From: Candidatus Nitrosopelagicus sp.
GTDB taxonomy: Archaea > Thermoproteota > Nitrososphaeria > Nitrososphaerales > Nitrosopumilaceae
NCBI GenBank assembly: GCA_018691945.1
Contig: JABHJJ010000209.1
Span: 1 to 8,757 of the forward strand
DNA: 8,757 nucleotides
Reading direction: 5' to 3'
Below, in pieces: positions 1-5,956 of the stretch. A program made the translations under genes and the position numbers. Numbering within the stretch: the stretch's first letter is position 1; the number at the start of each line of letters is the position of its first letter. The notes beneath the pieces are model-generated. The model worked only from the letters and a program-made list of their open reading frames with translations. It was not told where the DNA came from and did no database searches.

Positions 1-276
1 ATGATCAGAATAGGAAATTCACATCTTAACGAATTTAACAAGTTATTAGACAAATATGATGAGTTACAGCCACCAGATGTATTTTCAAGGTCTGTGAAGC
101 TCTTAAAACTCTCATTAGAATATCAGATTGAATCACATGGGCATAGATTAAACTGGATTAAGAATGGAGATGATTTAGAACAAGTAAGATCTCAGGAATT
201 GACACAATTGTCATTTGAGGCAGAACAGGCAGGATTAAAGTCATTTAATGATGCAAAGGCAGGAATACAACAGTAA
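1..276 (+). CDS. small helical protein of unknown function (start may lie upstream)
   Basis: I do not recognise this 91-residue protein. It is hydrophilic, has no cysteine, no membrane segment and no signal peptide, and reads as mostly alpha-helical, with charged heptad-like stretches such as the N-terminal segment FNKLLDKYDELQ. It carries one histidine pair region (SHGHRLNW, about residues 45-52) but no motif that points to a catalytic role. The first ATG is the very first base of the window, so nothing upstream can be inspected and the true start could lie further left. It is followed after 33 bases by the secreted PEF-tail protein on the same strand; they could be co-transcribed, or the gap could hold a separate promoter. 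Amino-acid and codon usage match the rest of the window, which supports a real gene. Function: unknown. Confidence 0.7.
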   Translation: MIRIGNSHLNEFNKLLDKYDELQPPDVFSRSVKLLKLSLEYQIESHGHRLNWIKNGDDLEQVRSQELTQLSFEAEQAGLKSFNDAKAGIQQ

Positions 277-309
277 ATCTTTAAGAGTTTAAAAACAGAA
301 AGTGTTAAT

Positions 310-1074
310 ATGAGAAAATTATTTTTTCTAATTCCATTATTATTTCTGATGCAACCAGCATTTGGTGAAATACTGGTTCAAAATGATCAGACATACATAG
401 GAAATGATGGTATGTTACACATTGTAGGAGAAATTCAAAACAATTCAAAGTCCCCATTAAATCAAATAAAGATTTTAGCTGTACTAACTGATGGAAGTGG
501 AAAGGAGATAAACAAATTTGATGGTAAAATGATGTCAAATGTTCTAATGCCTGGAATGAAAGGAGGTTTTGATATAATCACTAGTGAAAAGATTTTAGAT
601 AGAAATTTAGTTTATGACTTAAAATTTGAGTACAAGCTTGCAGCCCCAAAAAACCAAGTAATTGAGATAGTATCATCAGAATTAACAAGAGACCAATTGA
701 ATAATGTGGTAATTTCAGGAACCATGGAAAATAATGGAGACATTACTGCAAACATGATTAATGTAATTGCGACATTGTATGACAGAGATGGAAATGTGTT
801 AACAATTTCAAAAATTCATACACAGCCAGATTTTTTGAGATCTGGTGAAGAAAGCCACTTCGTCATCCCAATTTATGAGAAAAGTCAGTCAATGGAAGTA
901 GTAAATTATACAATTGTAGCAGAATCAGATGAATACGCAGCTGTTCCAGAATTTCCATTAGGGTCAGGTGCTTTACTAATTATTTCGGTTTCATCATATG
1001 TGATTTTTTCCAGAAACCCTGAAAGAATAACAAATGCCATATCCAGATGTTCAAAGATTCTTGTTAGACAATAA
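310..1074 (+). CDS. secreted envelope protein with two FxLyD-like beta domains and a PEF-type C-terminal sorting signal
   Basis: The 254-residue product starts with a clear Sec signal peptide: MRK, a hydrophobic core to about residue 15, then a probable signal-peptidase site after AFG (residue 19). Two similar beta-rich repeats follow. Repeat one contains IVGEIQNNSKSPLNQIKI (about 38-55) and repeat two ISGTMENNGDITANMINV (about 135-152). Each continues into a short strand with an (L/Y)xDxxG turn, the pattern of FxLyD/CARDB-like extracellular domains. The C-terminus has a tripartite sorting signal: VPEFP at 212-216, a hydrophobic helix at about 217-233, then basic residues. In archaea such PEF tails are processed by archaeosortases, leaving the protein attached to the cell surface; that part is family knowledge. 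The tail after the helix is about 20 residues and contains Cys247, longer than the usual few basic residues. A surface or S-layer-associated role is likely; the ligand is unknown. Confidence 0.85.
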   Translation: MRKLFFLIPLLFLMQPAFGEILVQNDQTYIGNDGMLHIVGEIQNNSKSPLNQIKILAVLTDGSGKEINKFDGKMMSNVLMPGMKGGFDIITSEKILDRNLVYDLKFEYKLAAPKNQVIEIVSSELTRDQLNNVVISGTMENNGDITANMINVIATLYDRDGNVLTISKIHTQPDFLRSGEESHFVIPIYEKSQSMEVVNYTIVAESDEYAAVPEFPLGSGALLIISVSSYVIFSRNPERITNAISRCSKILVRQ

Positions 1075-1076
1075 TT

Positions 1077-1084
1077 CTTATACA
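1077..1084 (+). promoter_or_regulatory. TATA-like box for the gene at 1107
   Basis: CTTATACA lies 23-30 bases before the ATG at 1107, directly after the stop codon of the preceding gene. The spacing fits an archaeal TATA box giving a leaderless or nearly leaderless transcript, so this gene need not depend on read-through from the upstream gene. Confidence 0.45.
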
Positions 1085-1106
1085 GATATAATCGGAAGAA
1101 TGTAAA

Positions 1107-1394
1107 ATGGCAATTTCAGATGAGAATAAAAAATTTTTAGAAGACTTACTCCAATACTATATTGACCAAGCTGATTCGTACAGTCAGTTTGCAAGCGAAT
1201 ATGGAGATTTTTCTAAATCTAAAAGAGAGATAGCATTTGGAGTGATTGTTGGAACTATTTATTCAACATTCTTACAGACATATTCAAATCAACAATTAGA
1301 AGTAAAATTAGATGATATCCAGGAATTTCATGATTTCATAAGAGACAATATTGACAAGATTACTAGTGCACTCGATGGAAAGAACAACCTATAG
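1107..1394 (+). CDS. small acidic helical protein of unknown function
   Basis: I do not recognise this 95-residue protein. It has no cysteine, signal peptide or convincing membrane helix. The sequence suggests three or four helices: an N-terminal amphipathic helix with an aromatic cluster (LLQYYIDQADSYSQF, about 14-28), a central more hydrophobic stretch (FGVIVGTIYSTFLQTY, about 44-59) that could pack in a helical bundle, and an acidic C-terminal helix (DDIQEFHDFIRDNIDKI). The central stretch is too short and polar for a confident membrane call. The start is supported by a TATA-like box at the right distance and by the absence of an earlier in-frame start in the gap. It sits between the PEF-tail protein and another small cytosolic protein, each 32-34 bases away. 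It may be part of a lineage-specific conserved gene string, but no function can be assigned. Confidence 0.75.
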   Translation: MAISDENKKFLEDLLQYYIDQADSYSQFASEYGDFSKSKREIAFGVIVGTIYSTFLQTYSNQQLEVKLDDIQEFHDFIRDNIDKITSALDGKNNL

Positions 1395-1398
1395 GTAG

Positions 1399-1407
1399 GA
1401 ATAAATC
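1399..1407 (+). promoter_or_regulatory. weak TATA-like box for the gene at 1429
   Basis: GAATAAATC lies 22-30 bases before the ATG at 1429, in the 34-base gap after the preceding stop codon. The position fits an archaeal TATA box but the match is weak, and the gene could equally be co-transcribed with its upstream neighbour. Confidence 0.3.
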
Positions 1408-1428
1408 TAAACGTAAATCTAGTCAAGC

Positions 1429-1749
1429 ATGTCAGAGGAAATTGGATATAAGATTCAACAGATTGTGGATAATGGTCATGCAGTTCAAATAACATTAGCA
1501 GAAGATGTGCAGACAGAACCGGTGTCACAAAAACAATTGATAATGGAGAATGTTTCAAAGAAACTTGATCAAGATACAAAAGAACAGGTCATGCCATTAC
1601 TAGAAGCAATGCTTCAAGCACAGCCAACTATCAAAATGAAGAGTTATGCACAAACAAATATTTCAATTACAATGCCAAAAAACAGATATGAGAGATTTGG
1701 ACGACCACAAGTTGGAGAAATATTAAGAATAGATATTAAAAAGATTTAG
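1429..1749 (+). CDS. small protein of unknown function with a basic beta-rich C-terminus
   Basis: This 106-residue protein is not recognised. Visible features: a beta-like N-terminus ([20 protein letters not shown]), a central acidic helix with many Gln and Met residues (about 35-65, including [12 protein letters not shown]), and a C-terminal segment rich in beta and basic residues ([20 protein letters not shown], about 78-97). The RYxRFGRPxVGE stretch resembles short loops in nucleotide- or nucleic-acid-binding small proteins, but that is only an impression. There is no cysteine, signal peptide or membrane helix, so it is cytosolic. It is the last gene of the left-hand plus-strand string, and its TAG stop overlaps the TAA stop of the convergent DUF255 gene by four bases (TTAG). 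Codon use is like its neighbours. Confidence 0.75.
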   Translation: MSEEIGYKIQQIVDNGHAVQITLAEDVQTEPVSQKQLIMENVSKKLDQDTKEQVMPLLEAMLQAQPTIKMKSYAQTNISITMPKNRYERFGRPQVGEILRIDIKKI

Positions 1750-3770
1750 AGATTTTCTTCTATTTCAGATAATTTAGATAGTGGCATAGAACATGTGAAA
1801 TTTTTACAAATTGTAACTTTGGTATTATTTGAAAAATCTTTTCCCTCAAAGAACGGATATTTTGATAATAATTTCAGATTTTTTTCATCATTAATTGAGA
1901 TGATGAATCCTTCGGGAATAAATTTTTTAAACAAGAAATCAACAATGTTGGAATTTTCAGAATTAATTATCGTAATTTCTGTTGGAGAGTTTAGATACAA
2001 ATTCATTACATTTAGCAAATATCCAAAAGCAAATGGATTTTCTGCCGCAGAGGTTCCATTTGATTCTAGTATTTGCTTTGATATTTTGAGGAATGTTTCA
2101 TTGTGTGTTAGATGATGTAATTTCAATAGTGCATTTGACGCAACAGAATTTCCTGAGGGTACAGATAAATCATAATAATTTTTTGGGCGAATTATTAGAG
2201 ATTCATGAGTATCAGATGTAAAATAAAATGATTTTCCAGTAACATTCCAGAAATGCTCAATCATGTAATTCGCAATTTTTTGAGCCATCTCTAAGAAATA
2301 TGGGTCAGAAGTTATCTCAAAAACATCAACTAGAGAATTTACAAGATATGCATAATCATCTAGATATCCATTGAGTTTTGGAGTATCATTTTTGAAAGTT
2401 CTATGAATAAATCCATGCTTTGAGAATTGTTCTGAAAAATATTTGGCCGCGTTGATTGCCACTTGAAGATATTTCTCATTTCCAGAAATCCTATAACCCT
2501 TAACAAAGGCAGATATCATCATAGAATTCCATGATGTGATTATCTTATCATCAATTCCAGGCTGATCACGTTCATTTCGCACATCAAGTAATTTTTTTGA
2601 TGAGCGCTTCAAAAGTTCTGTAATTTCATCTTCAGTTTTGTTAAATTTGAATGCAAGAGATGAAATGTTAATATTATTTGCCAAAATTGTATTTCCCTCA
2701 AAATTTCCTCCATCTGTGACATCATAAAAGATACAAAAGAGTTCAGAATCATCGCCTATGATATTTTCAATTTCACGTTTTTTCCAAACATATGTCTGAC
2801 CTTCATCTCCATTAGTATCTGCATCTTGTGCGGAATAGAATAACCCGGATGAAGAGGTCATTTCACGTATAACATAATCAAGTGTTTTTGTAACGACATC
2901 AAGATAAAAAGGATCTTTGGTAATTTGATACGCTTCAGCATATACAGGAGGTAGAAGAGCATTATCATACAACATTTTTTCAAAATGCGGTACAAGCCAT
3001 CGTGCATCAGTGGAATATCTATGAAATCCACCTCCAATTTGATCGAAGATTCCACCTTTGGCCATTTTTTTTAATGTCAATAGTGCAAAGTCTTGAAATT
3101 TACCAATTCCTGAAAGTTTTGAGTACCTAAACATAAAAGAAATATTCGCTGCATTTGGAAATTTTGGTGCTTGTCCAAAACCGCCAAAGTTTGTATCTGC
3201 AACTTGCAGTAGATTAACTGCTGCTTCATCTAAAATAGATTTTTCAATTATTCCACCATCGGAAACTTTTTCCAGCTTAGTGAGATTTGTCATGAATTGT
3301 TCTGCAGAATTACCAACATCTTTTGGTTTTTCTTTCCAAGCTTGTGCAAGCTGTCTACATAAACTACCAAAACCAGGCCGGCCATACGAATCAAGTACTG
3401 GAAAGTACGTTCCAACATAGAAAGGCTTTTGATCAGGTGTCAAAAATACGCTTAATGGCCAACCACCTTGACCAGTTGACATTTGACAAATTTTTTGGTA
3501 AATATCATCAAGATCAGGTCTTTCTTCTCTATCTACTTTGATGTTAACAAAATTTTCATTCATAATTTTTGCCACATCATCATTTTCAAATGATTCATGA
3601 GCCATAACATGGCACCAATGACAAGAACTGTATCCAATGGATAAGAAAATAGGCTTGTTTTCGTCTTTTGCCTTTTTTAATGATTCGTCGTTCCAAGAAA
3701 ACCATTCAACAGGATTATCTTTATGTTGTAAAAGATATGGGCTTGTTTCTTTGGATAGATTATTTGACAC
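1746..3770 (-). CDS. thioredoxin domain protein of the DUF255 / YyaL / SSP411 family
   Basis: At 674 residues this matches the full length of the family. The N-terminal thioredoxin-like domain (about 1-165) has the characteristic opening [14 protein letters not shown], the redox motif CHWC (Cys50/Cys53), the conserved [12 protein letters not shown] block (79-91) and [12 protein letters not shown] with the cis-proline at Pro105. The long C-terminal part is an (alpha/alpha)6-barrel related to N-acylglucosamine 2-epimerases, with the signature [10 protein letters not shown] (196-205), [20 protein letters not shown] (245-264) and KMLYDNA. The end carries a second conserved cysteine pair, CKNFTC (655/660). 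The biochemical role of the family is not settled; proposals centre on redox handling of proteins or sugar-linked substrates. No signal peptide is seen, so it is cytosolic. The start codon is GTG; a TATA-like box 20-29 bases upstream agrees with it. Its stop overlaps the convergent gene by four bases. Confidence 0.95.
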   Translation of the reverse strand: MSNNLSKETSPYLLQHKDNPVEWFSWNDESLKKAKDENKPIFLSIGYSSCHWCHVMAHESFENDDVAKIMNENFVNIKVDREERPDLDDIYQKICQMSTGQGGWPLSVFLTPDQKPFYVGTYFPVLDSYGRPGFGSLCRQLAQAWKEKPKDVGNSAEQFMTNLTKLEKVSDGGIIEKSILDEAAVNLLQVADTNFGGFGQAPKFPNAANISFMFRYSKLSGIGKFQDFALLTLKKMAKGGIFDQIGGGFHRYSTDARWLVPHFEKMLYDNALLPPVYAEAYQITKDPFYLDVVTKTLDYVIREMTSSSGLFYSAQDADTNGDEGQTYVWKKREIENIIGDDSELFCIFYDVTDGGNFEGNTILANNINISSLAFKFNKTEDEITELLKRSSKKLLDVRNERDQPGIDDKIITSWNSMMISAFVKGYRISGNEKYLQVAINAAKYFSEQFSKHGFIHRTFKNDTPKLNGYLDDYAYLVNSLVDVFEITSDPYFLEMAQKIANYMIEHFWNVTGKSFYFTSDTHESLIIRPKNYYDLSVPSGNSVASNALLKLHHLTHNETFLKISKQILESNGTSAAENPFAFGYLLNVMNLYLNSPTEITIINSENSNIVDFLFKKFIPEGFIISINDEKNLKLLSKYPFFEGKDFSNNTKVTICKNFTCSMPLSKLSEIEENL
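1753..1766 (+). terminator. pyrimidine-rich tract after the left-hand gene string
   Basis: TTTTCTTCTATTTC begins three bases after the stop codon at 1749 and could act as an archaeal U-rich termination signal. It lies inside the 3' end of the convergent DUF255 gene, so it also encodes that protein's C-terminal EIEENL region on the other strand. No hairpin is evident. Confidence 0.3.
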
Positions 3771-3789
3771 AATAATGATTCAAGTTGTG

Positions 3790-3799
3790 ATTATTTGTA
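3790..3799 (-). promoter_or_regulatory. TATA-like box for the DUF255 gene
   Basis: On the minus strand TACAAATAAT lies 20-29 bases before the GTG start at 3770, inside the 35-base gap after the small lysine-rich gene. It supports the GTG start and suggests that the DUF255 gene has its own promoter. Confidence 0.4.
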
Positions 3800-3805
3800 T
3801 GTAAT

Positions 3806-4039
3806 CTAGATTTTCCAGATTGCCGTATCATGACGTTTGTAAATTTCTATATTAATTTGCTTAAGGAGTTTTTGCTTCGATTTATCTGCTTTTTTTTCAT
3901 GACTGTAATCTTTCTTTTTTAGTAACTTTTCTAAAAGTATAAGCTGATCAAGATTAAGATTTTTCAAATGTCCTTTTTTTGTAATTAGATTCAATAGTTC
4001 TACACGTCTAAAATCATCTTTTTTTAAGATTTCAGTCAT
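3806..4039 (-). CDS. small lysine-rich protein of unknown function
   Basis: The product is 77 residues from the chosen ATG (MTEILKKDDFRRVELL...). It is very basic (runs such as LLKKKDY, HEKKADKSKQKLLKQ) and predicted helical. An N-terminal amphipathic segment (RRVELLNLITKKGHLKNLN) resembles a compact helical module, followed by a lysine-rich linker and a C-terminal helix with IEIYKRHDTAIWKI. It lacks cysteines, a signal peptide and membrane helices. Three ATG codons occur close together (first bases 4051, 4045 and 4039). I chose the last because the AT-rich box at 4063-4072 then sits 24-33 bases upstream, as expected for a leaderless transcript; the longer forms add MRMI or MI. A nucleic-acid-binding role would fit the charge, but that is inference. 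It is followed after 35 bases by the DUF255 gene on the same strand. Confidence 0.6.
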   Translation of the reverse strand: MTEILKKDDFRRVELLNLITKKGHLKNLNLDQLILLEKLLKKKDYSHEKKADKSKQKLLKQINIEIYKRHDTAIWKI

Positions 4040-4062
4040 AATCATTCTCATAACATCTTACT

Positions 4063-4072
4063 AAAAAATAAT
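4063..4072. promoter_or_regulatory. AT-rich box probably shared by two divergent genes
   Basis: AAAAAATAAT lies 27-36 bases before the alcohol dehydrogenase ATG on the plus strand. Read on the minus strand as ATTATTTTTT, it lies 24-33 bases before the ATG at 4039 of the lysine-rich gene. It is the only strong TATA candidate in the short divergent gap, so one element may serve both directions. Confidence 0.45.
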
Positions 4073-4098
4073 AGTACGCTAAATTAGATGAAAGTGTA

Positions 4099-5133
4099 AT
4101 GGAAATGATGCGTGCGATGGTTCTTTCTGAATGTAAAAAGATTGAAGAAAAACCATTAAAATTAACAAATATTCAAAGGCATTCAATTAGTAATTCAGAT
4201 GAAGTGTTAATCAAGATTGAAGCATGTGGAGTATGTCATTCCCAATTACATGGAATAGAAGGAGACTGGCAAGAAATTGGAATTCCTCCAACACTTCCAA
4301 CAGTACCAGGACATGAAGTAGTTGGAAAAATTGTCGAGGTTGGAGATCATGTTACAAGGTTCAAGGTGGGGGATAGAGTTGGAATTACACCATTATTGAA
4401 ATCCTGTATGGATTGTACGTATTGTAATGATGGTAAAGAATACCTTTGTGAAACAAATGAGATAACAGGTGAGACGTTACGTGGAGGGTATACAGAGTAC
4501 ATTAATGCATCTGAAAATTTTATTACCAGAGTTCCAGATAGTATGCCAGCAGAATATGCAGCGCCATTATTTTGTCCAGGAATTACTGCATACAAAGCAG
4601 TGAAAGCAGCCGAACCTCAAAAAAATAAAAGGGTTGCAATCTTTGGAATTGGAGGAGTGGGACATATGGCAATACAGTTTGCCAAAGTTGAAGGATGTGA
4701 AGTTACAGGAGTATCAAGAAAGAAGAAACACCTCGATGTTGCAGAAAAACTTGGTGCACAAAAAGTATTTCAGTTTACAGAATCTCAAGATGAATTTCTA
4801 AATAATGTTAAAAATGAATATGGCATGTTTGATGCAGCAATTGTTTTTGCACCGTCAGATTTAGTCACAGACACAGCCATAAAATCAGTAAAAAAAGGAG
4901 GAACCATAGTTATTGCCACAGTAGGAAAGATTCCAAATTTCTTGGCATTTGAAGAAAAGACAGTAAGAGGAACATTGATTGGCTCTATGAAAGACATGGA
5001 AAAAGTAATCGAGATTGCACAGAAAAACGATTTCAGTGTTGTTACAGAGACATTCCCATTAGAAGAGGCAAATGAAGTATTAAAGAAATTAAAGAATTCA
5101 GATATCGAGGCACGTGCAGTTCTAATTCCTTAA
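4099..5133 (+). CDS. zinc-dependent medium-chain alcohol dehydrogenase
   Basis: This 344-residue protein has every signature of the zinc-containing MDR alcohol dehydrogenase family, which oxidises alcohols or reduces aldehydes with NAD(P). Catalytic zinc ligands are visible as Cys46 (GVCHSQLHG), His72-Glu73 (PGHEVVG) and Cys159 (APLFCPGIT). The structural zinc site is complete, C-x2-C-x2-C-x7-C at 103/106/109/117. The Rossmann motif GIGGVG is at 183-188. After the second strand comes GVSRKKK (204-210) in place of an acidic residue, which favours NADPH over NADH; this is inferred from family rules. The arrangement resembles the cinnamyl-alcohol/aldehyde-reductase-like (CAD/YahK-type) branch; the substrate cannot be told. 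It is cytosolic. The first ATG is kept because of the AT-rich box upstream, though two more Met codons (residues 3 and 4) are alternatives. It is divergent from the lysine-rich gene and followed by a T7 tract. Confidence 0.95.
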   Translation: MEMMRAMVLSECKKIEEKPLKLTNIQRHSISNSDEVLIKIEACGVCHSQLHGIEGDWQEIGIPPTLPTVPGHEVVGKIVEVGDHVTRFKVGDRVGITPLLKSCMDCTYCNDGKEYLCETNEITGETLRGGYTEYINASENFITRVPDSMPAEYAAPLFCPGITAYKAVKAAEPQKNKRVAIFGIGGVGHMAIQFAKVEGCEVTGVSRKKKHLDVAEKLGAQKVFQFTESQDEFLNNVKNEYGMFDAAIVFAPSDLVTDTAIKSVKKGGTIVIATVGKIPNFLAFEEKTVRGTLIGSMKDMEKVIEIAQKNDFSVVTETFPLEEANEVLKKLKNSDIEARAVLIP

Positions 5134-5135
5134 AT
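5130..5135 (+). promoter_or_regulatory. possible TATA box for the Cys/His mini-protein
   Basis: TTAAAT lies 23-28 bases before the ATG at 5158 and overlaps the stop codon of the alcohol dehydrogenase gene. The spacing suits a leaderless archaeal transcript; the short match makes this tentative. Confidence 0.35.
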
Positions 5136-5144
5136 TACCAATAA

Positions 5145-5151
5145 TTTTTTT
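5145..5151 (+). terminator. T7 tract downstream of the alcohol dehydrogenase
   Basis: Seven consecutive T bases begin 12 bases after the dehydrogenase stop codon. Oligo-U stretches without a hairpin are the usual archaeal termination signal. It lies just before the next start codon at 5158. Confidence 0.45.
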
Positions 5152-5157
5152 ACAATC

Positions 5158-5310
5158 ATGATTTGTAGACGTTGTCATCATACCGATGAGATTCATAAGA
5201 CCACTAATTCAACAGAGTCAATATTAAGAAGGGGCTCATGTCAGATCCCAGATTGTACATGCAATCAATTTTTAGACGCATTTGAAGAGATTGATGATGA
5301 ACAACTCTAG
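5158..5310 (+). CDS. 50-residue Cys/His-rich putative zinc-binding mini-protein
   Basis: The frame from the ATG to a TAG stop encodes 50 residues. It begins MICRRCHHTDEIH and contains GSCQIPDCTCNQFLDAFEEI near its end. The potential metal ligands are Cys3, Cys6, His7, His8, His13, Cys28, Cys33 and Cys35, giving C-x2-C-H-H-x4-H then C-x4-C-x-C-x2-F. Two knuckles about 20 residues apart are typical of a compact zinc ribbon. Such CxxCxH...CxxxxCxCxxF mini-proteins are, to my knowledge, recurrent in this phylum. Cysteine is otherwise scarce in this window, so the cluster of five cysteines is unlikely to be chance. Its start has a TATA-like box 23-28 bases upstream. It follows the alcohol dehydrogenase by 24 bases and precedes a small helical gene by 30. 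A role in protein or nucleic-acid binding is possible but not shown. Confidence 0.75.
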   Translation: MICRRCHHTDEIHKTTNSTESILRRGSCQIPDCTCNQFLDAFEEIDDEQL

Positions 5311-5312
5311 CC

Positions 5313-5319
5313 ATATATA
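5313..5319 (+). promoter_or_regulatory. TATA box for the gene at 5341
   Basis: ATATATA lies 22-28 bases before the ATG at 5341, right after the stop codon of the mini-protein. It is the best TATA match in the window and its position implies a leaderless transcript. Confidence 0.6.
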
Positions 5320-5340
5320 GTAAAAAAAGGTCTCAGATTC

Positions 5341-5577
5341 ATGGATAAACATGCACCAAAAGAAGAAATGATTAAAGATTTGGAGAATATTTTAGCAAAG
5401 ATCAATGCTTTAGAAGTTAATGCAAAGAGTGAAGAAGCAAAAGCTAATGTTAAGATTCTAAGGAAATTAACTGAAGGACAGATTCATTCAATTAATGAAT
5501 TTGATCACTTGAAAAAAGCAATTGATCTTCTTACAATACAATTATTTGATGTTAAAGATAAGATTAATTCCAAATAA
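5341..5577 (+). CDS. small coiled-coil-like helical protein of unknown function
   Basis: The 78-residue product is highly charged and almost certainly all-helical. Hydrophobic residues recur at heptad-like spacing through IKDLENILAKINALEV (about 11-26) and FDHLKKAIDLLTIQLFDVKDKI (about 54-75). The sole histidines (4, 49, 56) and the lack of cysteine or membrane segments give no functional clue. Two antiparallel helices joined near residues 29-35 would make a small bundle or a coiled-coil dimer. The ATG is well supported by the TATA box upstream. Its TAA stop directly abuts the TAA stop of the convergent gene, with no base between them. I do not recognise the family. Confidence 0.8.
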   Translation: MDKHAPKEEMIKDLENILAKINALEVNAKSEEAKANVKILRKLTEGQIHSINEFDHLKKAIDLLTIQLFDVKDKINSK

Positions 5578-5901
5578 TTATTCAATTTGGCATAATGGGC
5601 GATACTTTAAGAGGATTTTGTCTACAATTCTTTTTCTTTCTCGTTCTTCAGATTCCCATAGAGGTAGAATTGAGAGGTAAAGTAGGTCTTCATTGCCTGC
5701 ATGTTGAACCCAGCACTTGAAATTATCATTTTGTGTAAAAAAATCATTCTGATCAGTTTTGTCAGATTCATCTACGTAAAGCGGAATAAAACCTGATTTA
5801 TCACGACCAAATATTATGTATACGACTTTATCCATAGGAGGGCCCCATTCAGAGATCTTAATTGGTCCAAGAAATTCATAATGGAGAATTTGAATTGTCA
5901 C
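5578..5901 (-). CDS. degenerate GIY-YIG-like protein, function unknown
   Basis: The 107-residue protein follows the layout of a GIY-YIG nuclease domain. VVYII (26-30) stands where GIY would be, then LYVDES (41-46) where YIG would be. His67 lies in the CWVQHAG stretch, a glutamate-rich helix (ESEERERKRIVDKILLKY, 83-100) where the catalytic glutamate normally sits, and RPLCQ (101-105) where UvrC-type domains have RPxxN. The two tyrosines are kept (28 and 42). The glycine after YV is Asp, the usual arginine after the second motif is not obvious, and the final Asn is replaced by Cys/Gln. It may therefore be inactive as a nuclease and used for binding. This is a motif-level inference; an unrelated fold remains possible. 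The start is GTG, with a TATA box 24-33 bases upstream. There is no signal peptide. It is divergent from the cupredoxin gene. Confidence 0.75.
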   Translation of the reverse strand: MTIQILHYEFLGPIKISEWGPPMDKVVYIIFGRDKSGFIPLYVDESDKTDQNDFFTQNDNFKCWVQHAGNEDLLYLSILPLWESEERERKRIVDKILLKYRPLCQIE

Positions 5902-5924
5902 TTACAAAATTAAGAAGTCTCAAG

Positions 5925-5934
5925 TTTTAAATTT
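5925..5934. promoter_or_regulatory. bidirectional TATA box between the GIY-YIG-like and cupredoxin genes
   Basis: TTTTAAATTT contains the palindromes TTTAAA and AAATTT. It lies 23-32 bases before the plus-strand ATG at 5957 and 24-33 bases before the minus-strand GTG at 5901. No other TATA candidate is seen in the 55-base gap, so one box probably drives both leaderless transcripts. Confidence 0.5.
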
Positions 5935-5948
5935 GCCTAATTTTGCCT
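5932..5948 (+). repeat. direct repeat TTTGCCT with 10-base period
   Basis: TTTGCCT occurs at 5932-5938 and again at 5942-5948, exactly ten bases apart, so both copies lie on the same face of the helix. The first copy touches the shared TATA box and the second lies just before the cupredoxin start, a position suited to an operator. On the minus strand the first copy (GGCAAA) could serve as the BRE for the divergent gene. Confidence 0.4.
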
Positions 5949-5956
5949 CAAAGTAA

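Noticed and set aside
305..538. 77-codon minus-strand open frame
   Set aside because: Antisense to the signal peptide and first repeat of the PEF-tail protein; composition (His/Phe/Cys-rich) is that of a shadow frame.
559..567. Shine-Dalgarno-like AAAGGAGGT
   Set aside because: It is inside the PEF-tail protein gene, encoding Lys-Gly-Gly, with no suitable start codon just downstream.
1328..1579. 83-codon minus-strand open frame spanning two genes
   Set aside because: It crosses the gap between two well-supported plus-strand genes and shows no protein-like pattern.
1795..2115. 106-codon open frame on the plus strand
   Set aside because: It lies wholly opposite the strongly supported DUF255 coding sequence; the translation is Phe/Ile/Ser-rich with no motif, as expected for an antisense shadow.
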